From assembly GCF_026745355.1 (NCBI RefSeq), contig NC_079207.1, positions 31,595,408 to 31,659,407 on the forward strand: a stretch of 64,000 nt of DNA, in the 5' to 3' direction. The notes under the pieces were generated by a model that saw only the letters and a list, made by a program, of their open reading frames with translations, ran no database searches and was not told where the DNA came from. Source of the stretch: Beta vulgaris subsp. vulgaris. Its lineage: Eukaryota; Streptophyta; Magnoliopsida; Caryophyllales; Amaranthaceae. Of this stretch, positions 21,659-32,642 are shown piece by piece (position 1 is the first letter of the stretch; each line of letters opens with the position of its first letter). The translations under genes and the position numbers were made by a program.

Positions 21659-22621
21659 CTAAACAAAGTATTTTTTCAAAGTATCAGAATTCCACGTCCT
21701 AGGAATAGAACGCCCGTCCATGCCTTCCAGACGAAAGGTGCCATTCTGAACTACTTCGATTATTTTGTAGGGTCCTTCCCAATTAGGGGTGAGCTTTCCT
21801 AGCTCCTTAGCTCGGCCGACCGCTTCCTTCTTCCTCAAGACGAGATCTCCAAGTTTCAACGAACGCCTTGCAACTCTTTTGTTAAACTCCCATGTCATCC
21901 TTAACTTGTAGAGTTGCATTCTCAGCAGTGCATTGCCCCTGACTTCAAGGACTAAATCCAAAGTTGTCTGGAGCGCTGCCCAGTTAGCGTCTTCTGAGTA
22001 CATCATCACCCTAGGGTTGGTTCTCAATTTCTATAGGAAGGACGGCCTCAGAACCATATACCAGCATAAACGGAGTTTCTCCAGTGGAGTTCTTGGTCGT
22101 TGTCCTTATTGACCATAAGACCAACTGCAATCCCTCAACCCATAGCCCCTTTGCATTATCTAACTTCTTTCTGATATCGGCCGACAAAATCTTTTTAAAA
22201 GCTTCGACCTGCCCATTGGCTTGTGGATGAGCCACTGCAGCAAAGTGAGCCTTGATTCCTTGATCGGCCAACCATTGACGAAGCTTGGGTGTTTCAAATT
22301 GTGGTCCTTGTCAAAGACAATGGACTGGGGCATACCAAACCTTGTGATGAGGTTTTTCCAGATAAACCCTTTGATGTCGTTGGTGGTAATGCCTCTTAAT
22401 GCTTCAGCCTCCACCCATTTTGTAAAGTAGTCGACGGCCACTATTACAAACTTCTTCTGGCCGGCCGCAATAGGAAAAGGGCCAAGAATGTCCATTCCCC
22501 ATTTAGCAAAGGGAAGAGGAAAGAGGATTGGAGTTAAGTAATTGGACGGCTTCTGATAGATATTGCCATGCTTTTTACATACTCTACATTTCTTAGCGTA
22601 AAGCAAGGCGTCCTCCTTCAA
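21659..22621 (-). pseudogene. Tat-like integrase
   Basis: Minus strand. A zinc-finger end (CRVCKKHGNIYQKPSN) and the core WGMDILGPFPIAAGQKKF, VDYFTKWVEAEAL and RFGMPQSIVFDKD (22160-22621) are followed by a frameshift. Then come AVAHPQANGQVEAFKK with the third catalytic acidic residue, FMLVYGSEAVLPIEIE (22011-22271), and the C-terminal part (21659-22027) with LGDLVLRKKEAVGRAKELGK and NWEGPYKIIEVV. In the family these three acidic residues catalyse strand transfer. The second aspartate region is altered (FDKDHN instead of a DNG-like motif). Broken into three frames. Confidence 0.88.
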
Positions 22622-22978
22622 GGTCGGCCAAAAATAGCCGTCCTTAGAGTTTTTCTCCTAACGCCTCCTCCCAATGTGGGAAGCACGGCTCCTTCATGCA
22701 GTCTTTCAAAACGTCCAATCCTCCTTCCTGCTGATGCACTTAAGAAGAGGCCGGTTGAAGGATTTTTTGTATAGAGTTTCATTCCAAACTCGAACCACTT
22801 GTCCCTAGCTTCACATACTTACTTCTAAAGGATCAAGAGGCAACCGGCCTGTCTTCTTGTACTCAATAATGGGCTCATCCACTTTATCTTCTCGCTAGAA
22901 TCAGAACTTCCTTGGCATCAATGCTCTTGGCGCTTGACCTCCCAGAAGACTGTTTAGGACATCCCCTTCAGCCAACTG
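22622..22978 (-). other. Connector between second RNase H and integrase
   Basis: Probably the degraded end of the second RNase H domain and the start of the integrase zinc-finger region. The minus-strand reading is broken into short frames, and no separate gene is seen. Confidence 0.5.
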
Positions 22979-24794
22979 CTAGCTTGGAAGGGCATCAGCC
23001 TGATGGTTTTCAGATCTTGGTACTTGATCTAGGACGAATCGTTCAAAGACTTGATCTCCTCTTTTACAAGTCATATACTTACTCATGGACGCCTCCTTGC
23101 ATTCAAAATCTCCGTTCACTTGGCTGACCACTAGCAGAGAATCAGTTTTAGCTTCAATCTCCAGGGCCCCAGCCGCTTTGCACATTTTAATGCCGGCTAT
23201 GAGAGCTTCATACTCTGCTCTCGTTGTTTGAGGCCTGGAATTGGAACTTCATTGCATACTCAAACTTGTCCCCTTCTGGTGACTGGAAAATGATCCCGGC
23301 ACCACATCCATTAGCAGTGGATGATCCGTCCACCATTAGGGTCCAATGTCTCTTTCCCTCTGCTGGGTCTTGGACGTTTTCTACCATAGGCCGGGTAAGC
23401 TCTACAATAAAGTCCGCTAGAGCTTGCCCCTTGATTGCTTTTTGGGGCTCGAACGTCAAGTCAAACATATTGAGCTCAACGGCCCATTTCAACATTCGGC
23501 CGGATGCGTCCATCTTATGCAATACCTGCCTCAATGGCTGATCTGTGTAGACAAGAATATTGTGAGCAAGAAAATAAGGCCTCAACTTTCGGCTGGCCAT
23601 CAACAGCGCCAGGCCGAACTTCTCAATGGACGAATACTTGCCTTCTGCGTCCTTTAGCACATGGCTAACAAAATGAACGGGTATTTGTACAGAATCTCTC
23701 TCAGCGAGGAGAACACCACTTACCGCGAATGGGAACACGGCCAGGTAAACATACAGTTTTTCTCCCTCGGCCGGGCTGATTAGCCTAGGTAACTGCCGAA
23801 GATGGTCTTTAACTTGCTGAAGTGTTTTCTCAGCTTCCTCCGTCCATTCAAACTTTGCATTCTTTTTTATCGTCGCAAAGAAGTGATGACACTTATCTCC
23901 TGATTTGAAAGAAACCGTCCAAGAGCAGCCAGACATCCCGTCAGACGCTGCCTTCCTTGACCTTGGACGGCGAGTCATATCTAAATTGCTAATTTTGTCA
24001 GGGTTGGCCTCAATCCCTTTCTGATCGACCAAAAACCCCAGAAACTTCCCAGCTACTACACCAAAGATGCATTTTTGTGGATTGAGCTTTAACTTGTATT
24101 TTCTCAAAGTGATGAAGGTTTCTCTCAAATCTTCCAGGTGATCTTTTTCTTCTCAACTCTTGACGATCATATCGTCAATATAAGCTTCCATATTTTTGCC
24201 AAGCTGCGGCTGAAAATATAGTGTTGATGAGCCTTTGAAAGGTGGCCGGCGCATTTCTCAGGCCGAAGGGCATCTAAAGCCAGCCATACAACCTTTTCTC
24301 TGTGACGATGGAGGTTTTATCCTGGTCGTCCGGCCACATGGGAATCTGGTGGAAACCTGAGTAGGCGTCCATGAAACTAAGCAGTGCATGTCCTGCTGTA
24401 GAATCAACCAGCCGGTCAATCTTGGGCAATGGAAAGCTGTCTTTAGGACAAGCCTTGTTTAAATCCGTGTAATCAACACCATCCTCCAATACATTCGGCT
24501 TGGGACCATTACCACATTTGCTACCCAATCTGGATAATAGGTTTCACGGATAAACTTAGATTTGAGCAGCTTCTGGACTTCTTGGTCCACGGCCTGATTC
24601 CTGGCCGGCCCAAGATGCCTCTTCTTTTGCCGGACGGGCTTATGCCCTGGCTCAATGTTTAGCTTATGCACCGCAACCTCAGGATCTATCCCAGGCATTT
24701 CCTCCACGGTATAGGCAAAAACATCTTCAAATTCTTTTAGCAGCGTGACCAAGGCGTCCTTGATTTCAGAATTCAGGACGGACCCAATCTTCAA
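22979..24794 (-). pseudogene. Tat-like reverse transcriptase with two RNase H domains
   Basis: Minus strand. 24459-24794 has the pre-RT part (EEMPGIDPEVAVHKLNIEPG, KPVRQKKRHLGP). 24274-24528 has VDYTDLNKACPKDSFPLPKI and FMDAYSGFHQIPM. The catalytic YIDDMIVK is at about 24183-24160. 23208-24128 begins with the RT thumb (LRKYKLKLNPQKCIFGV), then the first RNase H (YVYLAVFPFAVSGVLL; VYTDQPLRQVL). It ends with the start of a second, archaeal-type RNase H (LMVDGSSTANGCGAGII), completed at 22979-23185 (LEIEAKTDSLLVVSQVNGD). Two RNase H domains are diagnostic for the Tat lineage. The RT is cut by frameshifts around 24130-24300 and 24500. Confidence 0.9.
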
Positions 24795-25177
24795 TGTCCT
24801 TTCTGGACGCTCTGGTCTTAAACAGATTTCTACCGGCTTTCTACCGGCTCTGGACGTTCTAGTCCCAGCTCATTATTCCATAACCTCCTCAGATGAATTC
24901 TTTTCCTCTTTAATAGCCAAACACTTCTCTTTCTTGCTGGGCAAGAGCATTGACGGCTTGCTCTCAGGAAGGGTAGCACTTGCACCTTCTCTACTCTTGC
25001 TTTAACTCAATAATCTACCCTTCACCTTCTGGCCGAATCATCTTCCCTGACCTTCGGACTCTCTGCCTTTTCTTTCCATGATGATGGTTTGAGGGTGGTA
25101 AGGTAGCATTCTCTAGCAGCTTGCTGATCTCCATGAGAGATCCAATCTTCCCCCATCACACTCAAACTTCATCAGCA

Positions 25178-25819
25178 TTAATGCGTCACAATAACAGCCT
25201 TGATGTGATTTAAGGTAGGTCGCCCGAGAATGACATTATAAGCAGTCAAGTCCCGTACTACCAAAAATTTCACAAAAAGCGTCCGGGCAGCATCTTTTTC
25301 CCCAACCCTGACGGGTAGAGTGACGGTCCCCATGGGATGGATGATTCCTCCGCCGAAGCCAATTATAGGGTGATTTACAGGCACCAAATCATTTTCATCA
25401 AACTTCCACCGAGATAAACAATCAGCACTGATTATATCAGTAGAGCTTCCGGTATCAATCAGAATTCGCCTAACCCTGAGGTTGGCAATCTTCATTTCAA
25501 CAACTAAAGGATCATCATGCAATGTCCTTATCTTTCCTCGGTCCAACTCACTGACCACTATTTTGGGGAAATGATCAGACTCGGCCTGGTTAGTGAGCAT
25601 AACCTGGCTGAGTTCCCTTAAATAGTTCTTATGGCCGCGATTTGTTGGACCTCCGGCCGCGAATCCACCTGAGATGACAATTACTACATCATCATCTGTG
25701 CTTTCATCGTCTTTTCTTCTTGCCTGATAGTTATCTTTCTTCTGGAATTTCCTTCCTGAGAAAGGTAGATAATAATTCATTTTTCCCTTTCGGGCCAGAT
25801 CTTCTAATGCTCTCTTCAA
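25178..25819 (-). pseudogene. Tat-like protease region of gag-pol
   Basis: Open for 213 codons on minus. It carries a basic gag tail (KFQKKDNYQARRKDDESTDD), then the aspartic protease with ILIDTGSSTDIISADCLSRW, PIIGFGGGIIHPMGTVTLPV and YNVILGRPTLNHIKAVI. DTGS is the catalytic aspartate motif and ILGR the flap-distal signature of retropepsins. This enzyme cuts the polyprotein. A frameshift or stop separates it from gag upstream and RT downstream (24795-25177 encodes the broken linker). Confidence 0.88.
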
Positions 25820-26054
25820 ATGCTAGCACTCATTGGTTTCGTGACCACAATCCTTGTGGAAATGACAATACTTGCTTTTATTTCTGTTACGGTAGGGCAT
25901 CTTCATTTCAGCCGGCGCCTTCAGCTCATGCTGATCTTTAATTTCCATAAGAATGGAATACTGATCTTTGTTGAACTCTATAGGTTCAACTGAGGCTGCC
26001 GGTCAGACCGCCTACTCCTCTTGGACGAGGTGGTCAAAAAGTCATTGCCCAAGT

Positions 26055-27360
26055 TTACGCTTTCTTGGGCGGATTCTTTTTTGGCTGAACGGCCTCTTCA
26101 ACTTTCTTTACCTCCGGCTGTTTTGCCTCAGCACAAACCTCTTTGGCATGAATGAATGCTTCAGCTTCCTTCAAAGCTTCTGTCAATGTGGTGATTTTCT
26201 TCTTTACCAAATCAAACTTAAAGCTTCCGGGTCTTAAGACCTCTGATAAAGGCGTCAAACGCCACTCCGCATTCAGATCCTGGATCTGCAACGCTCTAGA
26301 TTGAATCTCTTCACATAACCTCTCAAGGCCTCTTTAGGACCTTGAACACCTTACCCAAGTGCATGCTTGTTTTTTTTCTTGACGGTTAGCCACAAAGTGA
26401 CTGGTGAACAGGATACTGAGCTCAGTGAAATTGTTCACTGAGTTAGGCGGCAAATTGTTAAACCATTTCTGAGCTACTCCCTTCAACGTAGCTAGGAAAT
26501 TTTTACACAAGTAGCATCGTCCACCCCTTGGACATACATCTGATGCTTATAGGCTGATAGATGATCGTCTGGATCTTTGTTCCATCGAAAGGCTCGATCG
26601 TCGGGAGCTTAACCTTTGGAAAGGAGGGGACTCCATAATTCTGACCAAGAAAGGAGTTGGCCAATTGATCTGGAGTGCCCCAACCTGACCCTCAATGGGT
26701 ATGTGCTCCCGGCGGTACTCCTTTAGTACCGGATTAGAAAAGGTGTTAGCTAAGGCCTGACGCCTATACACCATTGGCTGCAAAACTATTTTTTTGTTGC
26801 CTTAGCTAAAAAGCCGAAGGTCCATGACTTCGTCCTGCTGTTCTGGACGGAAGCCTCAATGACGGGTCCTTCATATAAAGAGTGGAACCAGAGGATGAAC
26901 GCTGCTGGGCTGCAGCTCTCTTGGCTTCCAGATACTCCTTAGCATCCTTCTCCATTTTGTGGCCGGTAGGGGGAATATTGTATCCTGGACGGACTACCAG
27001 CTTCCAGTCCATCTTCCTCCTTGAGTCACTAACAGCTAGCTGCTTTCCCTTAGAAGGCGGCCTGGACAACTCTGGCCGAGGTGGCCGGCTAGTTCCTGGA
27101 CGACCCTCTTGAGACCTCCCTTTGAGCGGCTCTAATGCCTCTCCTCCTGGACTTATCTGAAAGAACAACATATTATTCTTAATATGCTCTTCCATGACAA
27201 TGGCCATTCTGGTCTGGAAGTCATTTAAGACATTCTCTAAGTGACCACCTGTCACTGGACGATCAAGGTTTTTCTGGATGACAGGGCACTGTCCTTCCCT
27301 CAAGATGAACGGCAGCATGATGCCTGTCCTATCCTCGGGGTGGCCTCTCGTCATCCACAA
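26055..27360 (-). pseudogene. Tat-like gag
   Basis: Minus strand. The N-terminal region (26806-27360) is Pro/Arg/Ser-rich (GRPGTSRPPRPELSRPPSKG; VVRPGYNIPPTGHKMEKDAK). It is followed by the capsid-type retrotransposon gag domain, which spans frameshifts at about 26660-26340 (PKVKLPTIEPFDGTK, then WFNNLPPNSVNNFTELSILF and FVANRQEKK). The downstream helical part is at 26055-26291 (DLNAEWRLTPLSEVLRPGSF). Gag forms the virus-like particle that packages the RNA. Single-base frameshifts near 26575 and stops inactivate it. Confidence 0.8.
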
Positions 27361-27433
27361 TATCCATTACTAGAACCCTGAAACTTCTATTCCTCGCCAC
27401 GTTTGATGAGTGACAATCCGTCATTGTTGCGTC

Positions 27434-27451
27434 TCCCCACAGACGGCGCCA
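27434..27451 (-). other. Primer binding site of the Tat-like element
   Basis: Two bases inside the 5' LTR the minus strand reads TGGCGCCGTCTGTGGGGA, starting with the usual TGG. It is the tRNA primer site for first-strand synthesis. I did not determine which tRNA matches. Confidence 0.8.
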
Positions 27452-27453
27452 AA

Positions 27454-28056
27454 TGTTACGTAGTATGAAACTCTTAATATAATACAACAACTCCCAACTT
27501 CAGGTTCTTGATTTGGAGACTTGTGCAACAATGATTGGACCCGAATCCCAATTCTGAACTCTGACCAGCAACCTGCAAAAAAGGGACCCACCCTGGAGGT
27601 TTGGGTGGTATTTCCCCCTCCGATGCTTAAGTCAGATATCAGGGATATGAAGGAACTTTTAGAGAGAGAAAGTAGAAAGAGATAGAGAGAATTTATGGCA
27701 GAATAACAGTACTATGCTCTGAAAAACGTACCTTTCCCCTGATTTCAAGGACTATTTATACTATTTGAAATGACTGTTGTACCTTGATGTCACCCTAATT
27801 TGGGAGCATCTGATTGTCTAAGCAGTAAAATGGTGACACGTGGCATGTGCTGATTGGCCAATACACCTCACCTTTATATAGAGATGTAGGCTGCCTTAAC
27901 AGGAAGGGGCTTTAGTACACCTTTGCCAGAGAAATGTACTTTTAGCCATATAACCTTCTGACCCTATGTACTTTACCTCCCTGAGCATGCGCCACGTGTA
28001 GGGCTCTGATGAGGCCACGTGTCATCTTGGTAGCCCTTGATTTTTAGGCTACAACA
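27454..28056 (-). repeat. 5' LTR of the Tat-like element
   Basis: 603 bp, TGTTACGTAGTATG to GGCTACAACA, followed by AAAGT. It is nearly identical to 16354-16984 but lacks about 30 bp (AACAGGAAGG replaces a longer segment near 27898). On minus it contains a TATA-like box (complement of CTATTTATACTATTTG near 27762). Confidence 0.95.
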
Positions 28057-28500
28057 AAAGTGAGTCCCTCTATCACTAATAATATCCCTTGGAATGACGA
28101 ATCTATTAAAAATCTGATCTCTAACAAATTCAGCCACCACTTTCGAATCATTAGTTTTGGTAGCTTTTGCCTCTACCCATTTAGAAACATAATCAACTGC
28201 TAAAAGAATATAAAGATTACCAGAAGAAGCGGGAAATGGTCCTATAAAATCAATGCCCCACACGTCAAAGATATCAAATACAAAAACAGAATTAAGAGGC
28301 ATTTGGTCTTTCTTAGAAATATTTCCAATTCTTTGACATCGATCACAAGATTTCACAAATAAATAAGCATCTTTATGTATAGAAGGCCAAAAGAATCCAC
28401 ATTCTGAAACTTTATAAGCAGTTCTTTTGGGACCAAAATGACCACCACATTCAAATGTATGACAAAAGTCAAGAATAGATTTAATTTCATGATCAGGCAC
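28057..28500 (-). pseudogene. Athila-like integrase, N-terminal half
   Basis: Minus strand. An HHCC zinc finger ([19 protein letters not shown], then [20 protein letters not shown]) is followed by the catalytic core [19 protein letters not shown] and [15 protein letters not shown], then [13 protein letters not shown] with the second aspartate. The reading is cut within GTHF by the LTR of the nested element and resumes at 16348. Up to this point the protein is open and its motifs look intact, so the retrotransposon insertion is a clear disabling event here. Confidence 0.9.
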
Positions 28501-28745
28501 ACATTTTCAAATGATGTCGTCAGCACAAACTTTATATAAATAAGGCTCATCCCAAATACAGAATTGTGAATCATGTTTAATTTTATCTTTCTAGGCTTTA
28601 GAAAAATCATTAGGCAACTCCTTTGACACTAAATAATTAACAATATCAGCATACCAAGGCATTATACCATGTAATGCATATAAACACTCGTCAGGGAATG
28701 AATCAGATGAAGAAATTACTACTTCCTTATCATGGGTGATCCTAC

Positions 28746-30158
28746 TTAAATGATCAGCAACAAGGTTTTCTGCTCCTTTTTTGTATCCCTAATTTCTAAG
28801 TCAAATTCTTGTAATAAAAGCATCCATCTCATCAATCTAGGTTTAGACTCTTTCTTTATTAGAAGATATTTCAAAGTGGAATGATCAGTATACACAATCA
28901 CGTGAGTCCCCAACAAATAAGGTCTAAACTTTTCAAGAGCAAAAATAACTGCATACATTTCTTTTTCAGTAACGGTGTAATTACATTGGGCAACATCAAG
29001 AGATTTAGAAGCATAATAAATGACATATGGTTCCTTATCCACCTTTTGTCCGAGTACTGCACCTACTGCTTTATCACTAGCATCACACATTATTTCAAAC
29101 GGTAAAGACCACTTAGGTGGTCGAATAACAGGAGCACAAATGAGCTTCTCTTTCAAGGTATCAAAAGCAACTTTGCACTTATCAGTAAAAACAAAAGGTG
29201 CATCTTTAGCAAGTAAAGCACATAATGGAGATGCAATAGTGGAAAAGTTACGAATGAAACGCCTATAAAAGCCAGCATGTCCTAAAAATGATCTAACTTC
29301 ACGCACACAAGTGGGGTAAGGAAGTGAACTTATGACATCTATTTTAGCTTTATCGACTTCGAGTTCTTTAGAACTAACAATATGACCTAAGACTACTCCT
29401 TTTTCCACCATAAAATGGCATTTTTCAAAATTTAACACAAGGTTAGTCTCGACACATCTTTTCAAAGCAAGAGATAGATTGTGAAGGCACAAGTCAAAAT
29501 CATCACCAAAAACCGTAAAATCATCCATAAAGACTGCTATAGAATCATCAAGCAAGTCAGAAAATATGCTCATCATACAACGTTGAAATGCACATGGTGC
29601 ATTACAAAGTCCAAAAGGCATTTTTCTAAATGCAAATGTGCCAAAAGGGCAAGTAAAGGTAGTCTTTTCTTGGTCCTCAAGGGTAATGGGAACTTGAATG
29701 TATACGGAATATCCATCAAGAAAACAAAAGAAAGAACGTCCTGCAAGCTTTTCTAACATTTGGTCAATATATGGTAAGGGAAAGTGGTCTTTTCTAGTGG
29801 CTTGATTAAGTTTCCTATAATCTATACACACTGTCCACCCATTTGACACTCTAGTAGGAACAAGTTCTCCTTTATTATTCTCAACAACCGTTATTCCCGT
29901 TTTCTTAGGCGCGACATGAATAAGACTTACCCACTTTGAATCTGAAATCGGAAAAATGACACCTGCATCTCGCCACTTAAGAATTTCCTTTTTTACTACA
30001 TCCATCATTGAAGGATTAAGTCTCCTTTGGGCTTCTCTAACAGGTTTGCCATCATTTTCTAAATATATTTTATGCATACATAAGGTAGGACTAATTCCTT
30101 TAATGTCGGCAATGGTCCATCCTATGGCCTCTTTGTATTTCTTAAGAACATTTAACAA
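28746..30158 (-). CDS. Athila-like reverse transcriptase - RNase H
   Basis: An open frame of 470 codons on minus. It begins in the region before RT ([20 protein letters not shown]), followed by the RT motifs [56 protein letters not shown] and the catalytic [13 protein letters not shown]. The connection is [18 protein letters not shown] and [17 protein letters not shown]. RNase H follows, with [37 protein letters not shown] and [20 protein letters not shown]. It copies the element's RNA into DNA. This is part of a gag-pol polyprotein: the start is not a real initiator, a stop separates it from protease, and a frameshift near 28790 ends it before integrase (28501-28745 holds the linker). Confidence 0.88.
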   Translation of the reverse strand: MLNVLKKYKEAIGWTIADIKGISPTLCMHKIYLENDGKPVREAQRRLNPSMMDVVKKEILKWRDAGVIFPISDSKWVSLIHVAPKKTGITVVENNKGELVPTRVSNGWTVCIDYRKLNQATRKDHFPLPYIDQMLEKLAGRSFFCFLDGYSVYIQVPITLEDQEKTTFTCPFGTFAFRKMPFGLCNAPCAFQRCMMSIFSDLLDDSIAVFMDDFTVFGDDFDLCLHNLSLALKRCVETNLVLNFEKCHFMVEKGVVLGHIVSSKELEVDKAKIDVISSLPYPTCVREVRSFLGHAGFYRRFIRNFSTIASPLCALLAKDAPFVFTDKCKVAFDTLKEKLICAPVIRPPKWSLPFEIMCDASDKAVGAVLGQKVDKEPYVIYYASKSLDVAQCNYTVTEKEMYAVIFALEKFRPYLLGTHVIVYTDHSTLKYLLIKKESKPRLMRWMLLLQEFDLEIRDTKKEQKTLLLII

Positions 30159-30167
30159 TTTTTCCTC

Positions 30168-31215
30168 TTATGGCTCAGAAAGTGAACTAGAAATGATGAC
30201 TGGCAAAATGTAATTTTCACCCAAATAAGCATACTTAAGGTTACTATGTAGGGATTTCAGTTCAAGTTCAGGGGGTGATTGAATAGATGGGATTAACTTA
30301 TGAGTATTGACAGGCAATTCACAACTTGAAACAAATTGCATATTATTAGCACATGTATTTGCCGACTCATAATTAATACTTCCAGATGCAAAATCAATTT
30401 GTGCAGTAACATAATTCTCTGAATGTGCAGTGAAAGGAGATTCAACAAAAAGATCCAACATGGAATGAGTTAATAATAGTAGCATCAAGAAGATAATCAT
30501 CCATGTTCAATTCTGTTAAATTTTTATCAAAACTGTTATCACACAACTCGTAAACTCTGTTAAAATTTTCTTGTTTAATGCAATCAATCTCAGCTATACA
30601 ATCCACAAGGTTCACATCCAGTATGTTAGAATGGTATCTCATCGCATCATATATGTTAAGTTCAATCATTTCACCATCAAATTCAAAAGAAAGAGTACCC
30701 TCTAACACATCCATTTTTGCTTTAGCGGTTTTGAGAAAGGGTCTCCCTAACAACAATGGAACGTCAATAGATTCAAGCGTATCACCCATATCAAGAATAT
30801 AGAAGTCAACAGGAAACACTAACTCATTCATTTGAACTAAAACGTCCTCTAAGACTCCTAAGGGATATGCTTGTGATCTATCGGCTAACTAAATCACTAC
30901 ATTCGTTTTAGATAGGGGGCCCAGGTTCAAAGATCTATAGATTGATTTAGGCATTACACTAATGGAGGCTCCTAAGTCAAGCATACACCTCTTAAGCTCA
31001 TGGTTTCCTATCTTGCAAGGTATAGAAAACATCCCAGGATCCTTACATTTAGGAGGTATTTTCTTTTGAATAACGGCAGAGACGTTCTCCCCCACACATA
31101 CTTTTTCACCACTCTGAATTTTCCTTTTGTTAGTGCACAAGTCTTTTAAGAATTTAGCGTATTTAGGCATTTGCTTGATTGCATCTAAGAGAGGTATGTT
31201 TATTTCAACCTTCAT
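30168..31215 (-). pseudogene. Athila-like protease and linker
   Basis: Minus strand. 30889-31215 reads MKVEINIPLLDAIKQMPKYA, KFLKDLCTNKRK and the protease active-site region CMLDLGASISVMPKSIYRSL (usual D(S/T)GA written DLGA). 30442-30831 gives VFPVDFYILDMGDTLESIDV and LLLGRPFLKTAKAKMDV, the C-terminal half of the retropepsin fold. A poorly conserved linker to RT (30168-30500) follows. KMPKYAKFLKDLL-type sequence before the protease is typical of Athila-like polyproteins. Stops near 30890 and 30440 split it. Confidence 0.82.
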
Positions 31216-31238
31216 AAATGTCCTTAAAATGTCATTGT

Positions 31239-32489
31239 CTAATTCTTCTTAGAGTTAGCAAACCGTGAGGGAAACGGCATTATCTTCCTAGGATCGGGTT
31301 TATTTGAAAAAATAGGAGCCATGGTAGGTTTTTCTTTTCTCATCTTCACTACTTCGTTTTCCACATTCTGGATCTCAATCTCACCACTAATATCACTAAT
31401 CTGCCCATTGTTGTCACATTTTAATTTTTCACTATCATGTTCTATGGTCTCATGACTCACCTCGACTTCGTTTTCAACCTTACCTCGATTTTCAAGTTCT
31501 TTACCACTTCTCAAAGTTATGGCTTTAGTTTCATCTATCAAGTGAGGTATAGGATTTTCAAAAACATTTCCATCCAATTTACTTTCTATGTTGTTAAGAG
31601 TAGTACACATTTGTTTTATCTGGTTATCTAGATAGTGAAGGTGAGTTTCAGTTTGTTGTTGTTTATTAAATTCATGAGAGTGAACTTTTCCTATTTGGAG
31701 AGCTAGTTGTTTTACTAAATTTTCCAAAGACTCATGTTGAGTACTAAAAGTAGAAACTTTATTACTAATATTAGTAACTACAACTTTAAATTCAGCAATT
31801 TGTTTAGTTTGCTCCTTCAGTTGCCTTTGGATTTTCACTTTAGAATCATTTTTCGTCCCATATTGTTCATTGTTAAGGGTCACAGTAGTTATTAACTCTC
31901 TCGCTTCACTAGGAGTTTTATTCACCAAAGTTCCACCACTAGCGATATCTATTAAACGTTTCTGATCATCTAACAAACTATCATAAAAACATTCAATTAT
32001 GACTTTCTCACTCAGTTGATGTTGTGGGCATGAAATGCAAAGTTTATTAAATCTTTTCCAATACTCGTGTAATTGTTCATCTTTATCTTGCTCAATACTA
32101 CATATTAGTCTCCTTCTTAATCTAGTTATGTTAGCAGGTTGGTATTTTTCAAGAAAAACTCTCTGAAGGCTATCCCAAGAAGTAATAGATCCAACGGGAA
32201 GATAAAGTAACCAATCTTTAGCTAAATCATGTAAAGTAAAAAGGAAAAAACGAAGTTTAATACCATCATCATCTTTATCATTTAACGACAAAGTAGAGCA
32301 AGCAAGAGAAAATTCTTGTAAATGTCTATAAGCATCTTCCTCATCATGACCATAGAATTTAGGGAGAATTCCGATAAAACCTGGATCAAGTTTGAATGGT
32401 TTCTCTAAGACAGGAAAAATAACACTCATGGGTGTCTCATATGCATTGAACATATATTCTTTCAAGCTCTTTTCACCTTCTCCTCCCAT
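31239..32489 (-). CDS. Athila-like gag
   Basis: An intact 416-codon frame on minus with a plausible ATG (MGGEGEKSLKEYMFNAYETP). Residues about 40-170 form the retrotransposon gag domain (FYGHDEEDAYRHLQEFSLAC; LRFFLFTLHDLAKDWLLYLP; SWDSLQRVFLEKYQPANITR; QLHEYWKRFNKLCISCPQHQ). The middle is a predicted coiled coil (KIQRQLKEQTKQIAEFKVVV) and the end is charged (DPRKIMPFPSRFANSKKN). It would make the particle shell of the element. It lies 131 bp after the PBS, as expected for the first ORF. It is one of the few full-length open frames here. Confidence 0.9.
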   Translation of the reverse strand: MGGEGEKSLKEYMFNAYETPMSVIFPVLEKPFKLDPGFIGILPKFYGHDEEDAYRHLQEFSLACSTLSLNDKDDDGIKLRFFLFTLHDLAKDWLLYLPVGSITSWDSLQRVFLEKYQPANITRLRRRLICSIEQDKDEQLHEYWKRFNKLCISCPQHQLSEKVIIECFYDSLLDDQKRLIDIASGGTLVNKTPSEARELITTVTLNNEQYGTKNDSKVKIQRQLKEQTKQIAEFKVVVTNISNKVSTFSTQHESLENLVKQLALQIGKVHSHEFNKQQQTETHLHYLDNQIKQMCTTLNNIESKLDGNVFENPIPHLIDETKAITLRSGKELENRGKVENEVEVSHETIEHDSEKLKCDNNGQISDISGEIEIQNVENEVVKMRKEKPTMAPIFSNKPDPRKIMPFPSRFANSKKN

Positions 32490-32619
32490 CTCACTAGTTA
32501 ATAGTCACACATAAAATATAAAAATAAATATTAGATCAAGCAACAAAAATCTAGATTTAAACAAATAACTAGATAAATACTAATACTAAAACAATAGTCT
32601 AAAATAATAGATTATATAG

Positions 32620-32637
32620 TCCCCAGCAACGGCACCA
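32620..32637 (-). other. Primer binding site of the Athila-like element
   Basis: The minus strand reads TGGTGCCGTTGCTGGGGA, five bases after the LTR end. It differs by two bases from TGGCGCCGTTGCCGGGGA, the usual Athila-type site matching the 3' end of tRNA-Asp. Confidence 0.85.
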
Positions 32638-32642
32638 AAATT

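Larger units (their letters stand above)
16354..28056 (-). mobile_element. Complete Tat-lineage Ty3/gypsy retrotransposon (11.7 kb)
   Basis: Two direct LTRs (16354-16984 and 27454-28056), each TGTTACGTAG...GGCTACAACA, are flanked by the 5-bp duplication AAAGT (16349-16353 and 28057-28061). On minus it carries a PBS, gag, protease, RT, a first RNase H, a second RNase H and integrase. Between pol and the 3' LTR lies an intron-containing gene on the opposite strand. The doubled RNase H and the antisense gene are features of the Tat lineage. Frameshifts and stops mean it is no longer autonomous. It sits in the integrase of the Athila-like element. Confidence 0.95.
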